From: Promineifilum sp.
Lineage (GTDB): Bacteria; Chloroflexota; Anaerolineae; Promineifilales; Promineifilaceae
DNA length: 49,787 nucleotides
Direction of reading: 5' to 3'
Assembly (NCBI GenBank): GCA_017983515.1
Contig: JAGOBF010000020.1
Location: forward strand, 1 to 49,787
The notes beneath the pieces were generated by a model. It worked only from the letters and a program-made list of their open reading frames with translations. It had not been told where the DNA came from and made no database searches. The translations under genes and the position numbers were made by a program. Positions 24,196 through 33,212 of this stretch are shown piece after piece (the stretch's first letter is position 1; each line of letters starts with the position of its first letter).

Positions 24196-26445
24196 ATGGG
24201 CGAACGGGTAGATATCAGCGGCTCGGTCGAGCGCGTCACGTTCTACAACGAGGAGAACGGCTACACCGTGCTGCGCTTGCAGCCCGATACGCGCGGCATG
24301 CTGCCCTATGCCCACAGCAAGCAACTTGTGACCGTCGTCGGTAATTTGCCGGAGGTCAATCCCGGCGAGTGGCTCAAGCTGACCGGCCAGTGGCTCAACC
24401 ACGCCAAACACGGCCGCCAGTTCCAGGTCGAACTGTGCGAGCAGTCCGTTCCGGCGTCGGTCGAGGGCATTAAGCGCTATCTCGGTTCTGGCATGGTGCG
24501 CGGCGTAGGCAAGGTGATGGCCGAACGCATCGTCAATCGCTTCGGGGCCGACACGCTGGCGATCATCGACGACGATCCGCAACGACTGGGCGAGGTGCTG
24601 GGCATCGGCCGCAAGCGCGTCGACAACATCATCCGGGCCTGGGAGGAGCAGCGGGCTATCAAGGACGTGATGATCTTTCTGCAAGGCCACGGCATCTCCA
24701 CCCATCTGGCAGTCAAGATCTACAAGCAGTATGGCGATGAGTCGCTGACCGTCGTGCAGACCTCACCCTACCGGCTGGTGCAGGACATCCACGGCATTGG
24801 CTTTAAGACAGCGGACAAGATCGCCCAGGCGCTGGGGCTGGCCGCCGACGACCCGGCGCGAATCGAGGCCGGTATCCACTACACGCTGACCAAAATGGCC
24901 GACAACGGCCATGTCTATGCGCCACAGGACGAACTGGAGCCAGAAGCGGCCGACATCCTCCAAGTCCCGGCCGAAAAGGTGACGGCCGTGCTGGAGTCGC
25001 TGGAGAATAGCGACCTCGTGCGGCGGGAAACGATCACCTACCGGACGGCGGACGATGGCCGGTCGGCGGCCGAAGAACGGGCAAACGGTGAAGCCACGGC
25101 GGTTCGCGAGGAGCGGGCGGTCTACTTGCCGGCCCTCTACTTCTCCGAAATCGGGCTGACGCGCCAGGTGCAGCGCCTCATCGAGCACCCCACCAGCCGG
25201 CTGAGCGGCATGCGGAATTACAAATTGGGAATGACGAATGGCACGTTCGTCGGCTCCCTGACCGCCCAACAGCAACAGGCCATCAACGCCACGCTGGCCC
25301 ACAAACTGACTATCCTGACCGGCGGGCCGGGCACGGGCAAGACGACGACGCTGCGCACGCTGCTCGATATCCTCGATGCTTCAGCCCACACCTATGCCCT
25401 GGCCTCGCCCACCGGCCGGGCGGCCAAGCGGCTGACCGAGGCCACCGGCCGCGAGGCCAAGACCATCCATCGCCTGCTGGAGTTCAAGCCGGGCGAGGGC
25501 TTCGGCCGCAACGAGAACGACCCTATCGACGCCGACCTGATCGTCATTGACGAGACGTCGATGCTCGACCTGGTGCTGGCCTACAATCTGTTGCGGGCCG
25601 TCGGCTCCGACAGCCATCTGCTGCTGGTGGGCGACATCGACCAGTTGCCGTCGGTGGGGGCGGGCGACGTGTTGCGCGATCTGATCGCCTCCGACGTGGC
25701 GGCCGTCGTGCGGCTGGAGACGATCTTCCGGCAGGCGGCCGACTCGCTGATCATTCGCAATGCCCACCGCATCAATCAGGGCCTCATGCCGGAAACCCAT
25801 CCCGACGCGAAGGACTTCTTCCTGTTCATTAAGGACGATCCTGGCGAGACGGCCGAGCTGCTGGTCGACATCGTCGCCAAGCGCATCCCGCACAAGTTCG
25901 GCCTCGACCCCATCGACGACGTGCAGGTGCTGGCCCCGATGTACAACGGCCTGGCCGGGGTGACGCGGTTGAACGGGCTGCTGCAGGAAGCGCTGAATCC
26001 ACCCGCTCCGCGCAAGATGGAGCGGCGTCTTGGCGGTCGCGTTTTCCGCGTCGGCGACAAGGTGATGCAGACAGTGAACAACTACGACAAAAGCGTCTAT
26101 AATGGCGATATCGGCCGGGTGACGGCCATCGATCCCATCGAGCAGACGCTGACCGTCGCCATCGACGGCGCGCCGGTAGTCTATAGTTTTCTGGAGGTGG
26201 ACGAACTGCTTCACGCCTTTGCCGTGAGTGTCCATAAATCGCAGGGATCGGAGTACCCGTGTGTGGTCATTCCGATGGTCGTGCAGCATTACATGATGTT
26301 GCAGCGCAATTTGTTCTACACGGCCGTGACCCGCGCCCGCCGGCTGGCTATCCTGGTCGGCACGCGCCGCGCCCTCCAGATCGCCGTGCGCACGAACCCG
26401 ACTGCCCAGCGGCATACCGCGCTTGATTGGCGGCTGAAGAAATGA
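24196..26445 (+). CDS. recD2: RecD2-type SF1B DNA helicase
   Basis: 749 residues. The N-terminal OB-like domain (SGSVERVTFYNEENGYTVLRL) and helix-hairpin-helix segments (GSGMVRGVGKVMAERIV; LGIGRKRVDNI; IHGIGFKTADKIA) are typical of RecD2. The helicase core has motif I GGPGTGKT at 376-383, motif II VIDETSMLDL, motif III VGDIDQLPSVGAGDVL, motif VI-like VHKSQGSEYPCVV, and a final NLFYTAVTRARRLAIL. It is a 5'-3' helicase acting in DNA repair outside RecBCD. A short insert near residues 339-349 (RNYKLGMTNG), just before the core, derives from a dispersed DNA word and is not part of the family. Confidence 0.95.
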   Translation: MGERVDISGSVERVTFYNEENGYTVLRLQPDTRGMLPYAHSKQLVTVVGNLPEVNPGEWLKLTGQWLNHAKHGRQFQVELCEQSVPASVEGIKRYLGSGMVRGVGKVMAERIVNRFGADTLAIIDDDPQRLGEVLGIGRKRVDNIIRAWEEQRAIKDVMIFLQGHGISTHLAVKIYKQYGDESLTVVQTSPYRLVQDIHGIGFKTADKIAQALGLAADDPARIEAGIHYTLTKMADNGHVYAPQDELEPEAADILQVPAEKVTAVLESLENSDLVRRETITYRTADDGRSAAEERANGEATAVREERAVYLPALYFSEIGLTRQVQRLIEHPTSRLSGMRNYKLGMTNGTFVGSLTAQQQQAINATLAHKLTILTGGPGTGKTTTLRTLLDILDASAHTYALASPTGRAAKRLTEATGREAKTIHRLLEFKPGEGFGRNENDPIDADLIVIDETSMLDLVLAYNLLRAVGSDSHLLLVGDIDQLPSVGAGDVLRDLIASDVAAVVRLETIFRQAADSLIIRNAHRINQGLMPETHPDAKDFFLFIKDDPGETAELLVDIVAKRIPHKFGLDPIDDVQVLAPMYNGLAGVTRLNGLLQEALNPPAPRKMERRLGGRVFRVGDKVMQTVNNYDKSVYNGDIGRVTAIDPIEQTLTVAIDGAPVVYSFLEVDELLHAFAVSVHKSQGSEYPCVVIPMVVQHYMMLQRNLFYTAVTRARRLAILVGTRRALQIAVRTNPTAQRHTALDWRLKK

Positions 26446-26508
26446 TCAGTGGCGCGGGGACAGGAATGAGGGCAGGGCAGACCGTATCGGGTGAACAGTA
26501 GTCTTTTT

Positions 26509-26532
26509 CGAATTCGTCACTCGTCACTGTAA
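26509..26532. repeat. Dispersed word element C, intergenic copy (GAATTCGTCAC-TCGTCAC)
   Basis: GAATTCGTCAC followed by a second TCGTCAC lies between recD2 and the phosphatase gene. The same words occur in frame within the aconitase X linker at 11643-11667. Confidence 0.5.
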
Positions 26533-26552
26533 ACTCGTCTCGTATCTCAACT

Positions 26553-27266
26553 ATGGAAGTTCAATTCGCGGTATCCAAAATATCCAAGTGGGCGTCGCGG
26601 GAGAGCGGGGACACGCTGGAGATGATCGAACGGCCGCACGGGGGGCTGTCGATGGTGCTGGTTGATGGGCAGACCAGCGGCCGCAGTGCCAAGGCTATCA
26701 GCAACGTTGTGGCCCGCAAGGCCATCCAGTTGCTGGCCGAGGGTGTGCGCGACGGGGCGGCGGCCCGCGCCGCCCACGACTACCTCTACACCTTTCGTGG
26801 CGGCAAAGTCTCGGCCACGCTCAACATCCTGTCGGTCGACACCCACACGCGCACCATCGTTATCGGCCGCAACAACGAAGCGCCGGTGCTGGTGCACACC
26901 GCGGCCGACGGCTTCTATCTGCTCGATAGTGAATCGAAGGCCGTCGGCGTCCACCGCAATACCAAGCCGGTCATCGCCGAAATTCCGATCGAGATCGGCA
27001 CCATCGTCGTGGCCTATACCGACGGCCTGCGCCACGCCGGCAGCCTGAGCGGCAAGGGGCGCAGTTATGACCCCTATGCTGCCCTGCAGGAGATGGTCGG
27101 CAACGGAATCCGTGACGCCCGCGCCATCTGCGACCGCCTGCTGGCCGCGGCGATGGCTATGGACGACGGCCGCCCCCGCGACGACATCAGTGTCATCGCC
27201 ATCGTCGTTGAGGACAGCCAGGAGGGCGACGACGTGCGGCGGCAGAGCGGGCGGCTGACGCTATGA
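26553..27266 (+). CDS. Stand-alone SpoIIE/PP2C-like phosphatase
   Basis: 237 residues consisting only of a SpoIIE-type phosphatase domain. Metal-binding aspartates are recognisable in LVDGQTSGRSAKAIS (in place of DGxGHG), AYTDGLRHAG and PRDDISVIAIVVE. With no sensor, GAF or kinase domain it resembles RsbX-type phosphatases that reset stressosome or partner-switch proteins. It may act on the STAS proteins at 7167 and 7556, but that is inference, since it lies 19 kb away. The last codons overlap the next gene by 4 nt (ATGA). Confidence 0.85.
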   Translation: MEVQFAVSKISKWASRESGDTLEMIERPHGGLSMVLVDGQTSGRSAKAISNVVARKAIQLLAEGVRDGAAARAAHDYLYTFRGGKVSATLNILSVDTHTRTIVIGRNNEAPVLVHTAADGFYLLDSESKAVGVHRNTKPVIAEIPIEIGTIVVAYTDGLRHAGSLSGKGRSYDPYAALQEMVGNGIRDARAICDRLLAAAMAMDDGRPRDDISVIAIVVEDSQEGDDVRRQSGRLTL

Positions 27267-27745
27267 CGCGACCGCCGACGGCAAACATGGACGACAGACC
27301 GCAGACGACAGGCCACGAAACGAGCAGTTCTCGCCACCCAACGATGATCCCGGATACGGCGGCCGGCGGTCAGCGGTCGGCGGTCGTTGTTGCCGTCGTC
27401 GGCCCCTGTGCGGCGGGCAAGAGCACGCTGGTAAAGGCGCTGCGGGAGGCGGGCTACGAGGCGCGCCACCCGGCGCAGGAACACTCCTACGTGCCCGATA
27501 TGTGGCGGCGGCTGGTCGATCCCGACGTGCTGATCTACCTCGACGTCACGTATGAGGCGCTGCTGGCGCGGCGGCCGACGTTCGGCGAGCGGGAGTATCT
27601 GGAGCGGGAGCAGGCGCGGCTGGCCCACGCGCGGGAACACGCGGATCTGGTGGTGGATACGAGCGGGATGACGAGTGAGGCGGTTAGAGAACTTGTGCTG
27701 GGAGCACTAGGCGTCACAATGGACAATCCGAGCACCTCTCATTGA
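27263..27745 (+). CDS. P-loop NTPase, small nucleotide-kinase-like protein
   Basis: 160 residues. Walker A is GPCAAGKS at 47-54; the pattern after it (LVKALREAGYEARHPAQEHSY, DVLIYLDVTYEALLARRP, ADLVVDTSGMTSEAV) resembles adenylate/cytidylate-type kinases and small AAA-free P-loop kinases. The first about 45 residues are low complexity and are encoded by dispersed word element B (27289-27320) plus a GGTCAGCGGTCGGCGGTC-like tract (27368 onward), so the real start may be further in. The ATG at 27263 overlaps the phosphatase stop. Substrate unknown. Confidence 0.75.
   Translation: MTRPPTANMDDRPQTTGHETSSSRHPTMIPDTAAGGQRSAVVVAVVGPCAAGKSTLVKALREAGYEARHPAQEHSYVPDMWRRLVDPDVLIYLDVTYEALLARRPTFGEREYLEREQARLAHAREHADLVVDTSGMTSEAVRELVLGALGVTMDNPSTSH
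27289..27320 (+). repeat. Dispersed word element B, coding copy
   Basis: Nearly the same 32-34 nt as 24136-24169 on the opposite strand, here inside the N-terminal part of the P-loop gene and translated as DDRPQTTGHE. Confidence 0.55.
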
Positions 27746-27751
27746 TTGTCC

Positions 27752-27891
27752 GGCTCCGGCACCATCGTATCCGGGCTGATAAACCGCCTAACCTCCTGCA
27801 TAGAGTCCCGGCCGTTCATGTAGAGCAGGCCGATATTCTGTACCAGGGACCGGCCGGTGTTGTTGTAGCGACGGCCGTGAACCCTAACAGC
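27752..27891 (-). pseudogene. Possible C-terminal remnant of a lost gene
   Basis: On the minus strand a stop-terminated frame reads RYNNTGRSLVQNIGLLYMN then a segment ending SPDTMVPEPDNQ. The composition looks protein-coding, but no start or upstream part exists: the frame runs back into the groEL terminator hairpin. I do not recognise the family. It may be a decayed gene end or chance. Confidence 0.35.
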
Positions 27892-27920
27892 AAAAACGCC
27901 CCTCGATTGAGGAGCGTTTT
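27892..27920 (-). terminator. Rho-independent terminator of groEL
   Basis: Minus strand: AAAACGC-TCCTC, loop AATC, GAGG-GGCG then TTTTT. It lies about 33 nt after the groEL stop and should end the groESL transcript. Confidence 0.8.
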
Positions 27921-27952
27921 CTATAAACTATGCTGCGGGGCAGGAGTTGGGA

Positions 27953-29608
<1,656 letters not shown>

Positions 29609-29634
29609 TTCTAACTTATCTCCGTTTATAATTT

Positions 29635-29928
29635 CTAGCCCACGATTGCCAGAACGTCAGATTCCTTCAGGATTAACAGCTTCTTGTCATCGATCTTGAC
29701 TTCCGTGCCGCCATACTTGGCGTAGAGCACGACGTCGCCGACCTTCACATCCATCTCGATGCGCTTGCCGTCTTCGTCGCGGCGGCCGGGGCCGATGGCG
29801 ACGACTTCGCCTTCCTGCGGTTTCTCTTTGGCCGTTTCCGGCAATACGAGGCCGGAGGCGGTCGTGGATTCGCGCTCACGCGGTTCGACGACCAGACGAT
29901 CGCCAAGCGGCTTGAGATTCATAGCCAT
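29635..29928 (-). CDS. groES: GroES (Cpn10) co-chaperonin
   Basis: 97 residues. [17 protein letters not shown], the mobile loop [45 protein letters not shown] are the standard GroES landmarks. It is the first gene of the groES-groEL operon and caps the GroEL chamber. AAGGAGA precedes the ATG. Regulation is expected to be by HrcA through the CIRCE element between the promoter and the gene; hrcA itself is not in this window. Confidence 0.99.
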   Translation of the reverse strand: MAMNLKPLGDRLVVEPRERESTTASGLVLPETAKEKPQEGEVVAIGPGRRDEDGKRIEMDVKVGDVVLYAKYGGTEVKIDDKKLLILKESDVLAIVG

Positions 29929-29988
29929 GTTGCACTATCTCCTTATTAAACCAGATTGTCAGGTTCTAAGTGGTGGGGTTTCCGAATT

Positions 29989-30015
29989 TTAGCACTCGTG
30001 CGTGACGAGTGCTAA
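29989..30015 (-). promoter_or_regulatory. CIRCE operator (HrcA site) of groESL
   Basis: A perfect 9-9-9 inverted repeat: TTAGCACTC, nine-base spacer, GAGTGCTAA. This is the consensus CIRCE sequence bound by the heat-shock repressor HrcA. It sits just downstream of the -10 in the 5' untranslated region of groES. Confidence 0.97.
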
Positions 30016-30027
30016 GTACCCAATTGC

Positions 30028-30056
30028 ATTCTAGCAGCAGTGAATGGAGATGTCAA
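30028..30056 (-). promoter_or_regulatory. Housekeeping sigma promoter of groESL
   Basis: On the minus strand TTGACA (30056-30051), a 17-nt spacer and TAGAAT (30033-30028): an almost perfect sigma-70/sigma-A promoter. Predicted start about 30021, immediately before CIRCE. Confidence 0.93.
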
Positions 30057-30109
30057 GGGAAATTTAGCAGTCTCATCGTATGAGTGCCAGATGACGCGAG
30101 GCAGATGGT

Positions 30110-30139
30110 AATTTAACCTAAAGTCGCCAGGACGTAAAG
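30110..30139. repeat. Dispersed intergenic word element A, second copy
   Basis: Aligns with 24054-24083. Downstream at about 30153-30171 an inverted TTCGCGTCTTTGCGCC arm follows, so this copy could fold into an imperfect hairpin. Confidence 0.5.
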
Positions 30140-30185
30140 GTATTTACGTTCATTCTTCGCGTCTTTGCGCCATCACGTGAAACAG

Positions 30186-31406
30186 TTAAGGAGCGGTTCC
30201 CAGGGAGGCCCGACGGCACTCAAGTAGGCCCGCGTTAGCCGCTTCGAGGATGAACTCGTTGGCCGTCGCGTTGAGCACCTGCTCGAACAGCGGCGTCGCC
30301 AACGTGCAGTTGTTCAAGTCGTCGCGGATGTAGGCCTGCCCTAGCATGTTGAAAAAGCGAGCGTTCAGGTCGGTTGCCCGACCATACATAGACACCGCCT
30401 TCTCCAGCGCCTTGACGGCTTCGGTGTAGTTGTTTTGCCGGAAAAACGCCTCGCCCAGCCGGCCCTGGGCTCGAGCCATGTTGGGATTGAGCCGTGTCGC
30501 CTCCAGCGCGTTTTGCTCGGCCAGCGAGTCGTCGCCGAGTTGCAGGTACATATAGGCCCGGCCGTCGAAAGCTTCGGCATTGTCCGGGTCGACGGCGATG
30601 GCGTCGCCGAAGCTCAGAATCGCGTCCGGGACGCCGCCTGTGCCGTAATAGTTATAGGCCAGCCCGATGTGGAGATCGGGATTGGTGGGATCGGCTTCGA
30701 TGCCGCGCTGGTATTGCTCCATCGCCTCGGTGTAGCGCCCCTGATACGTGAAGACCGTCGCCATGTAATAACGAGCGATGGGGTTTTCGGGTTCGATCCG
30801 CACGGCATCATCGGCGAAGATCTGGGCCTGCTCGTACTTTTCGGGGTCGCCCTGCAGGATCGTCCCCCCGGCGGCATAGGCCAGTGCCGTGGCATTGTCG
30901 GGGTTGATGGTGATGGCCTTGCGGGCAGCCTGGGCAGCGTTGGCGTATTGCAGGTTGGCCGCATTCTGGTCGCCCACGTCGCCAAGACGGTTGCCCTCGG
31001 CCAAATAGGCGGCGGCGGCCGCGGTCCACACGCGGTCGTTCTCCGGATCGAGAATCGTGGCCTGCTCGGCTCGCTTCACGGCCTGCTCCGATTGGCCTTC
31101 GCGCACCAGCAGATCGATGGCCCGCACGTAAAGCTCGACATTGGTCGGGTCGAGTTTGACAGCCTCTTCATAATAGCTGATAGCCTCGGTGTTGGAGCCG
31201 TTATTGCGGCTCAGCTCGGCCAGCATGGCCAGCTCTGTGGCCGAACGGGTCGGCTCTGAAGTGACCGTGGGCATGATGGCCACGCGAACCTCTTCGGCGT
31301 TCTGAATAATATAGAGACTGACCGCGATGCCGAACGTCACGAACAGGACGAGCAGGCAGGAAGGGCCGCGGCGCGGATAGCGAGGTGGTTTGCGGTTGAT
31401 GATCAT
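30186..31406 (-). CDS. Membrane-anchored TPR-repeat protein
   Basis: 406 residues. A basic N-terminus (RKPPRYPRRG) precedes one TM helix (CLLVLFVTFGIAVSLYII), then about seven to eight TPR units follow across the rest (AISYYEEAVKLDPTNVELYV; AMEQYQRGIEADPTNPDLHIGLAYNYYG; AEQNALEATRLNPNMARA; AVKALEKAVSMYG). The topology suggests the TPR domain faces outside. TPR proteins are scaffolds for protein complexes; the partner is unknown. It stands alone between groESL and the glycosyltransferase. Confidence 0.88.
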   Translation of the reverse strand: MIINRKPPRYPRRGPSCLLVLFVTFGIAVSLYIIQNAEEVRVAIMPTVTSEPTRSATELAMLAELSRNNGSNTEAISYYEEAVKLDPTNVELYVRAIDLLVREGQSEQAVKRAEQATILDPENDRVWTAAAAAYLAEGNRLGDVGDQNAANLQYANAAQAARKAITINPDNATALAYAAGGTILQGDPEKYEQAQIFADDAVRIEPENPIARYYMATVFTYQGRYTEAMEQYQRGIEADPTNPDLHIGLAYNYYGTGGVPDAILSFGDAIAVDPDNAEAFDGRAYMYLQLGDDSLAEQNALEATRLNPNMARAQGRLGEAFFRQNNYTEAVKALEKAVSMYGRATDLNARFFNMLGQAYIRDDLNNCTLATPLFEQVLNATANEFILEAANAGLLECRRASLGTAP

Positions 31407-31522
31407 GGTCGTTCACCTCGCATCATAACAACGGCCGGGCAGACGGGCAAAACCACTCACTGGCGGTTAACCCCTGTGCCGGCGCTCGTTGCGAGTTGAG
31501 ACGACCCCGATGTGTAGAAGAC

Positions 31523-32479
31523 TCAAGAGCGAGAGTTGCGCAGCCGCCACCACACGCCGACCGGGTAGCCGACCATTTTGGCCGCGTCGCCCACAAGCCG
31601 GATGATCAGAATGAGGGCCAGGGCGCGGGCGCGGGCCGGCGGCCGCCAGCCCCAGGTGGTGGCCCACAGCCGTTCGGCCGGGCGGCGCGCGTAGGCCCCG
31701 GTGCCCAGGATCAGCAGCGCCCAACCAGCCCACTTCTCGCGCCATATCCAGCGCAGCAGCAGGGGCAGGGCCAAAAAGTAGGTGGCATAGCGCACAAGGT
31801 GGCGCTGCGGCCAGAGATTGGCCTTGCCGTCGCCGCGGGCATATGCATAGTATTGCCGGAAGAATGACCGCAGGCTGGTTCGAGGGCGGAAGTAGGCCAC
31901 CGCCTCCGGCGCGAAGGTGAACGGCCCAAATCGCTCTCGCAGAGCTTTGTCAAAGACGAGATCTTCGCTGTGTTCCAGCCATTCGGGGTAGCCGCCGACC
32001 GCCTCCCAGGCGCTTTTGCGAAAGGCCACCGAGCGGCTGGACGGCAAAAACGTGGCCGGATCGACGTCGTCGACAGCGGGCAGGACGGTGGCCCCCAGGA
32101 CGACCTCAAAGTCGGTATAAGGGTCGGCCTCAAACCAGCCGCTGACGACCTGTACTGCTTCATCGGCGAAAGGGGCGGTCAGTTCCTCCAGCCAATGGGG
32201 CGAGAGGACGACCCCGGCGTCGGTCGCGGCGATGACGTCACCCGTGGCCGTGGCGATGGCCCGGTTGCGCCCCTGGCTGATATTACTCCCCGGCGCTACC
32301 ACAACGCGCAAGGGCAGCCATCGGCGATACTCTTCCAATATAAATTGGGTTTGATCGGTTGAACCGCCGTCACAAATGACGACTTCATCGGGCGGGCATG
32401 TCTGGTCAATAATCGAGTTGAACAGCGACCGTAACGCCTCGCCTTCGTTCTTGACAGTGGCGATAATCGAGACCTTCAT
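31523..32479 (-). CDS. Family 2 glycosyltransferase
   Basis: About 318 residues from ATG 32479; the frame extends upstream to 32503 without family sequence. The GT-A fold start KVSIIATVKNEGEAL, the EVVICDGGSTDQTQFIL strand, the metal-binding acidic residues in ATDAGVVLSPHWLE, and the acceptor-side segment EHSEDLVFDKALRERFG are typical of GT2 enzymes. The C-terminal third has one or two hydrophobic stretches (TYFLALPLLLRWIW; ALALILIIRLVGDAAK), so it is likely membrane-associated. Sugar donor and acceptor cannot be told. No other polysaccharide genes adjoin. Confidence 0.88.
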   Translation of the reverse strand: MKVSIIATVKNEGEALRSLFNSIIDQTCPPDEVVICDGGSTDQTQFILEEYRRWLPLRVVVAPGSNISQGRNRAIATATGDVIAATDAGVVLSPHWLEELTAPFADEAVQVVSGWFEADPYTDFEVVLGATVLPAVDDVDPATFLPSSRSVAFRKSAWEAVGGYPEWLEHSEDLVFDKALRERFGPFTFAPEAVAYFRPRTSLRSFFRQYYAYARGDGKANLWPQRHLVRYATYFLALPLLLRWIWREKWAGWALLILGTGAYARRPAERLWATTWGWRPPARARALALILIIRLVGDAAKMVGYPVGVWWRLRNSRS

Positions 32480-32571
32480 GTTACTATCTAGCTTATTGAA
32501 CACTGGAAGCGGCGTTTGGTTGCTTAATTTGATGTCGATCTGAAGAATTCCTTATAAGCGAGACAGATAAT

Positions 32572-33123
32572 TTGGAAGTGGGCCTGATTCTGGAACTGTT
32601 GATGCACGGCAACCAACTGAAGCGGACCAGCCGCACAGGTTGGGGGCAACGAGGCGTGCCCGCTCCGGAGAGTGTGGCCGATCACAGCTATGGCGTGGCT
32701 TATGTCGCGCTCCTCCTCGCCGAGTTGGCCGACGAGCCGCTCGATCTGGCCGCTGTGCTGGCGATGGCCGTTATCCACGACCTGCCGGAAAGCCTGACGA
32801 CTGACATTCCGCCCGCCGTGTGGCGCTTGTTGCCGGCCGGGGCCAAGGCATCGGCCGAGCGCGAAGCACTAAACCGAATCGCCGGTAACACGCCTGTGGA
32901 GGAGCGCCTGGTGGCATGGTGGGAAGAAATGCGCCAGGACAGCACGGCCGAGGCGCGCCTTGTCCACGATGCCGACAAGATCGACATGTTTCTACAGGCC
33001 TACGTCTACGAACTCCAGACAGGGAACCGCCAGCTGGCGGAATTCTGGCAAAACCCTCCCTCCTTCCACTTTCCCCAGGCCCAGGCGCTCTATGACGAAT
33101 TAAGCCGCCGCCGCGCCGCCTGA
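32572..33123 (+). CDS. HD-domain phosphohydrolase (YfbR-like 5'-nucleotidase)
   Basis: 183 residues. Metal-binding motifs of the HD superfamily are in order: ESVADHSYGVAYVALLLAEL (first His), AVIHDLPESLT (the HD pair) and HDADKIDMFLQAYVYEL (distal Asp). The arrangement and length match YfbR/YGK1-type deoxynucleoside 5'-monophosphatases. The open frame starts at TTG 32572; a GTG at 32578 is also possible, and no ribosome binding site distinguishes them. Divergent from the glycosyltransferase. Confidence 0.85.
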   Translation: MEVGLILELLMHGNQLKRTSRTGWGQRGVPAPESVADHSYGVAYVALLLAELADEPLDLAAVLAMAVIHDLPESLTTDIPPAVWRLLPAGAKASAEREALNRIAGNTPVEERLVAWWEEMRQDSTAEARLVHDADKIDMFLQAYVYELQTGNRQLAEFWQNPPSFHFPQAQALYDELSRRRAA

Positions 33124-33177
33124 TGAAACACGCCCGTGCCGCCGCTCCCCTGCTCATTACCTCTCGGTGAGTCCCAA

Positions 33178-33206
33178 TTGGCAAGCCGGTTGTCATTTGA
33201 GAGAAT
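33178..33206 (+). promoter_or_regulatory. Promoter candidate of the LysM-M23 gene
   Basis: TTGGCA (33178-33183), 17 nt, GAGAAT (33201-33206); the -10 is weak. It ends 6 nt before the GTG at 33213. Confidence 0.4.
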
Positions 33207-33212
33207 AGGCGA

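Noticed and set aside
25381..26415. 344-codon minus-strand frame
   Set aside because: Antisense to recD2; no domain and typical shadow composition.
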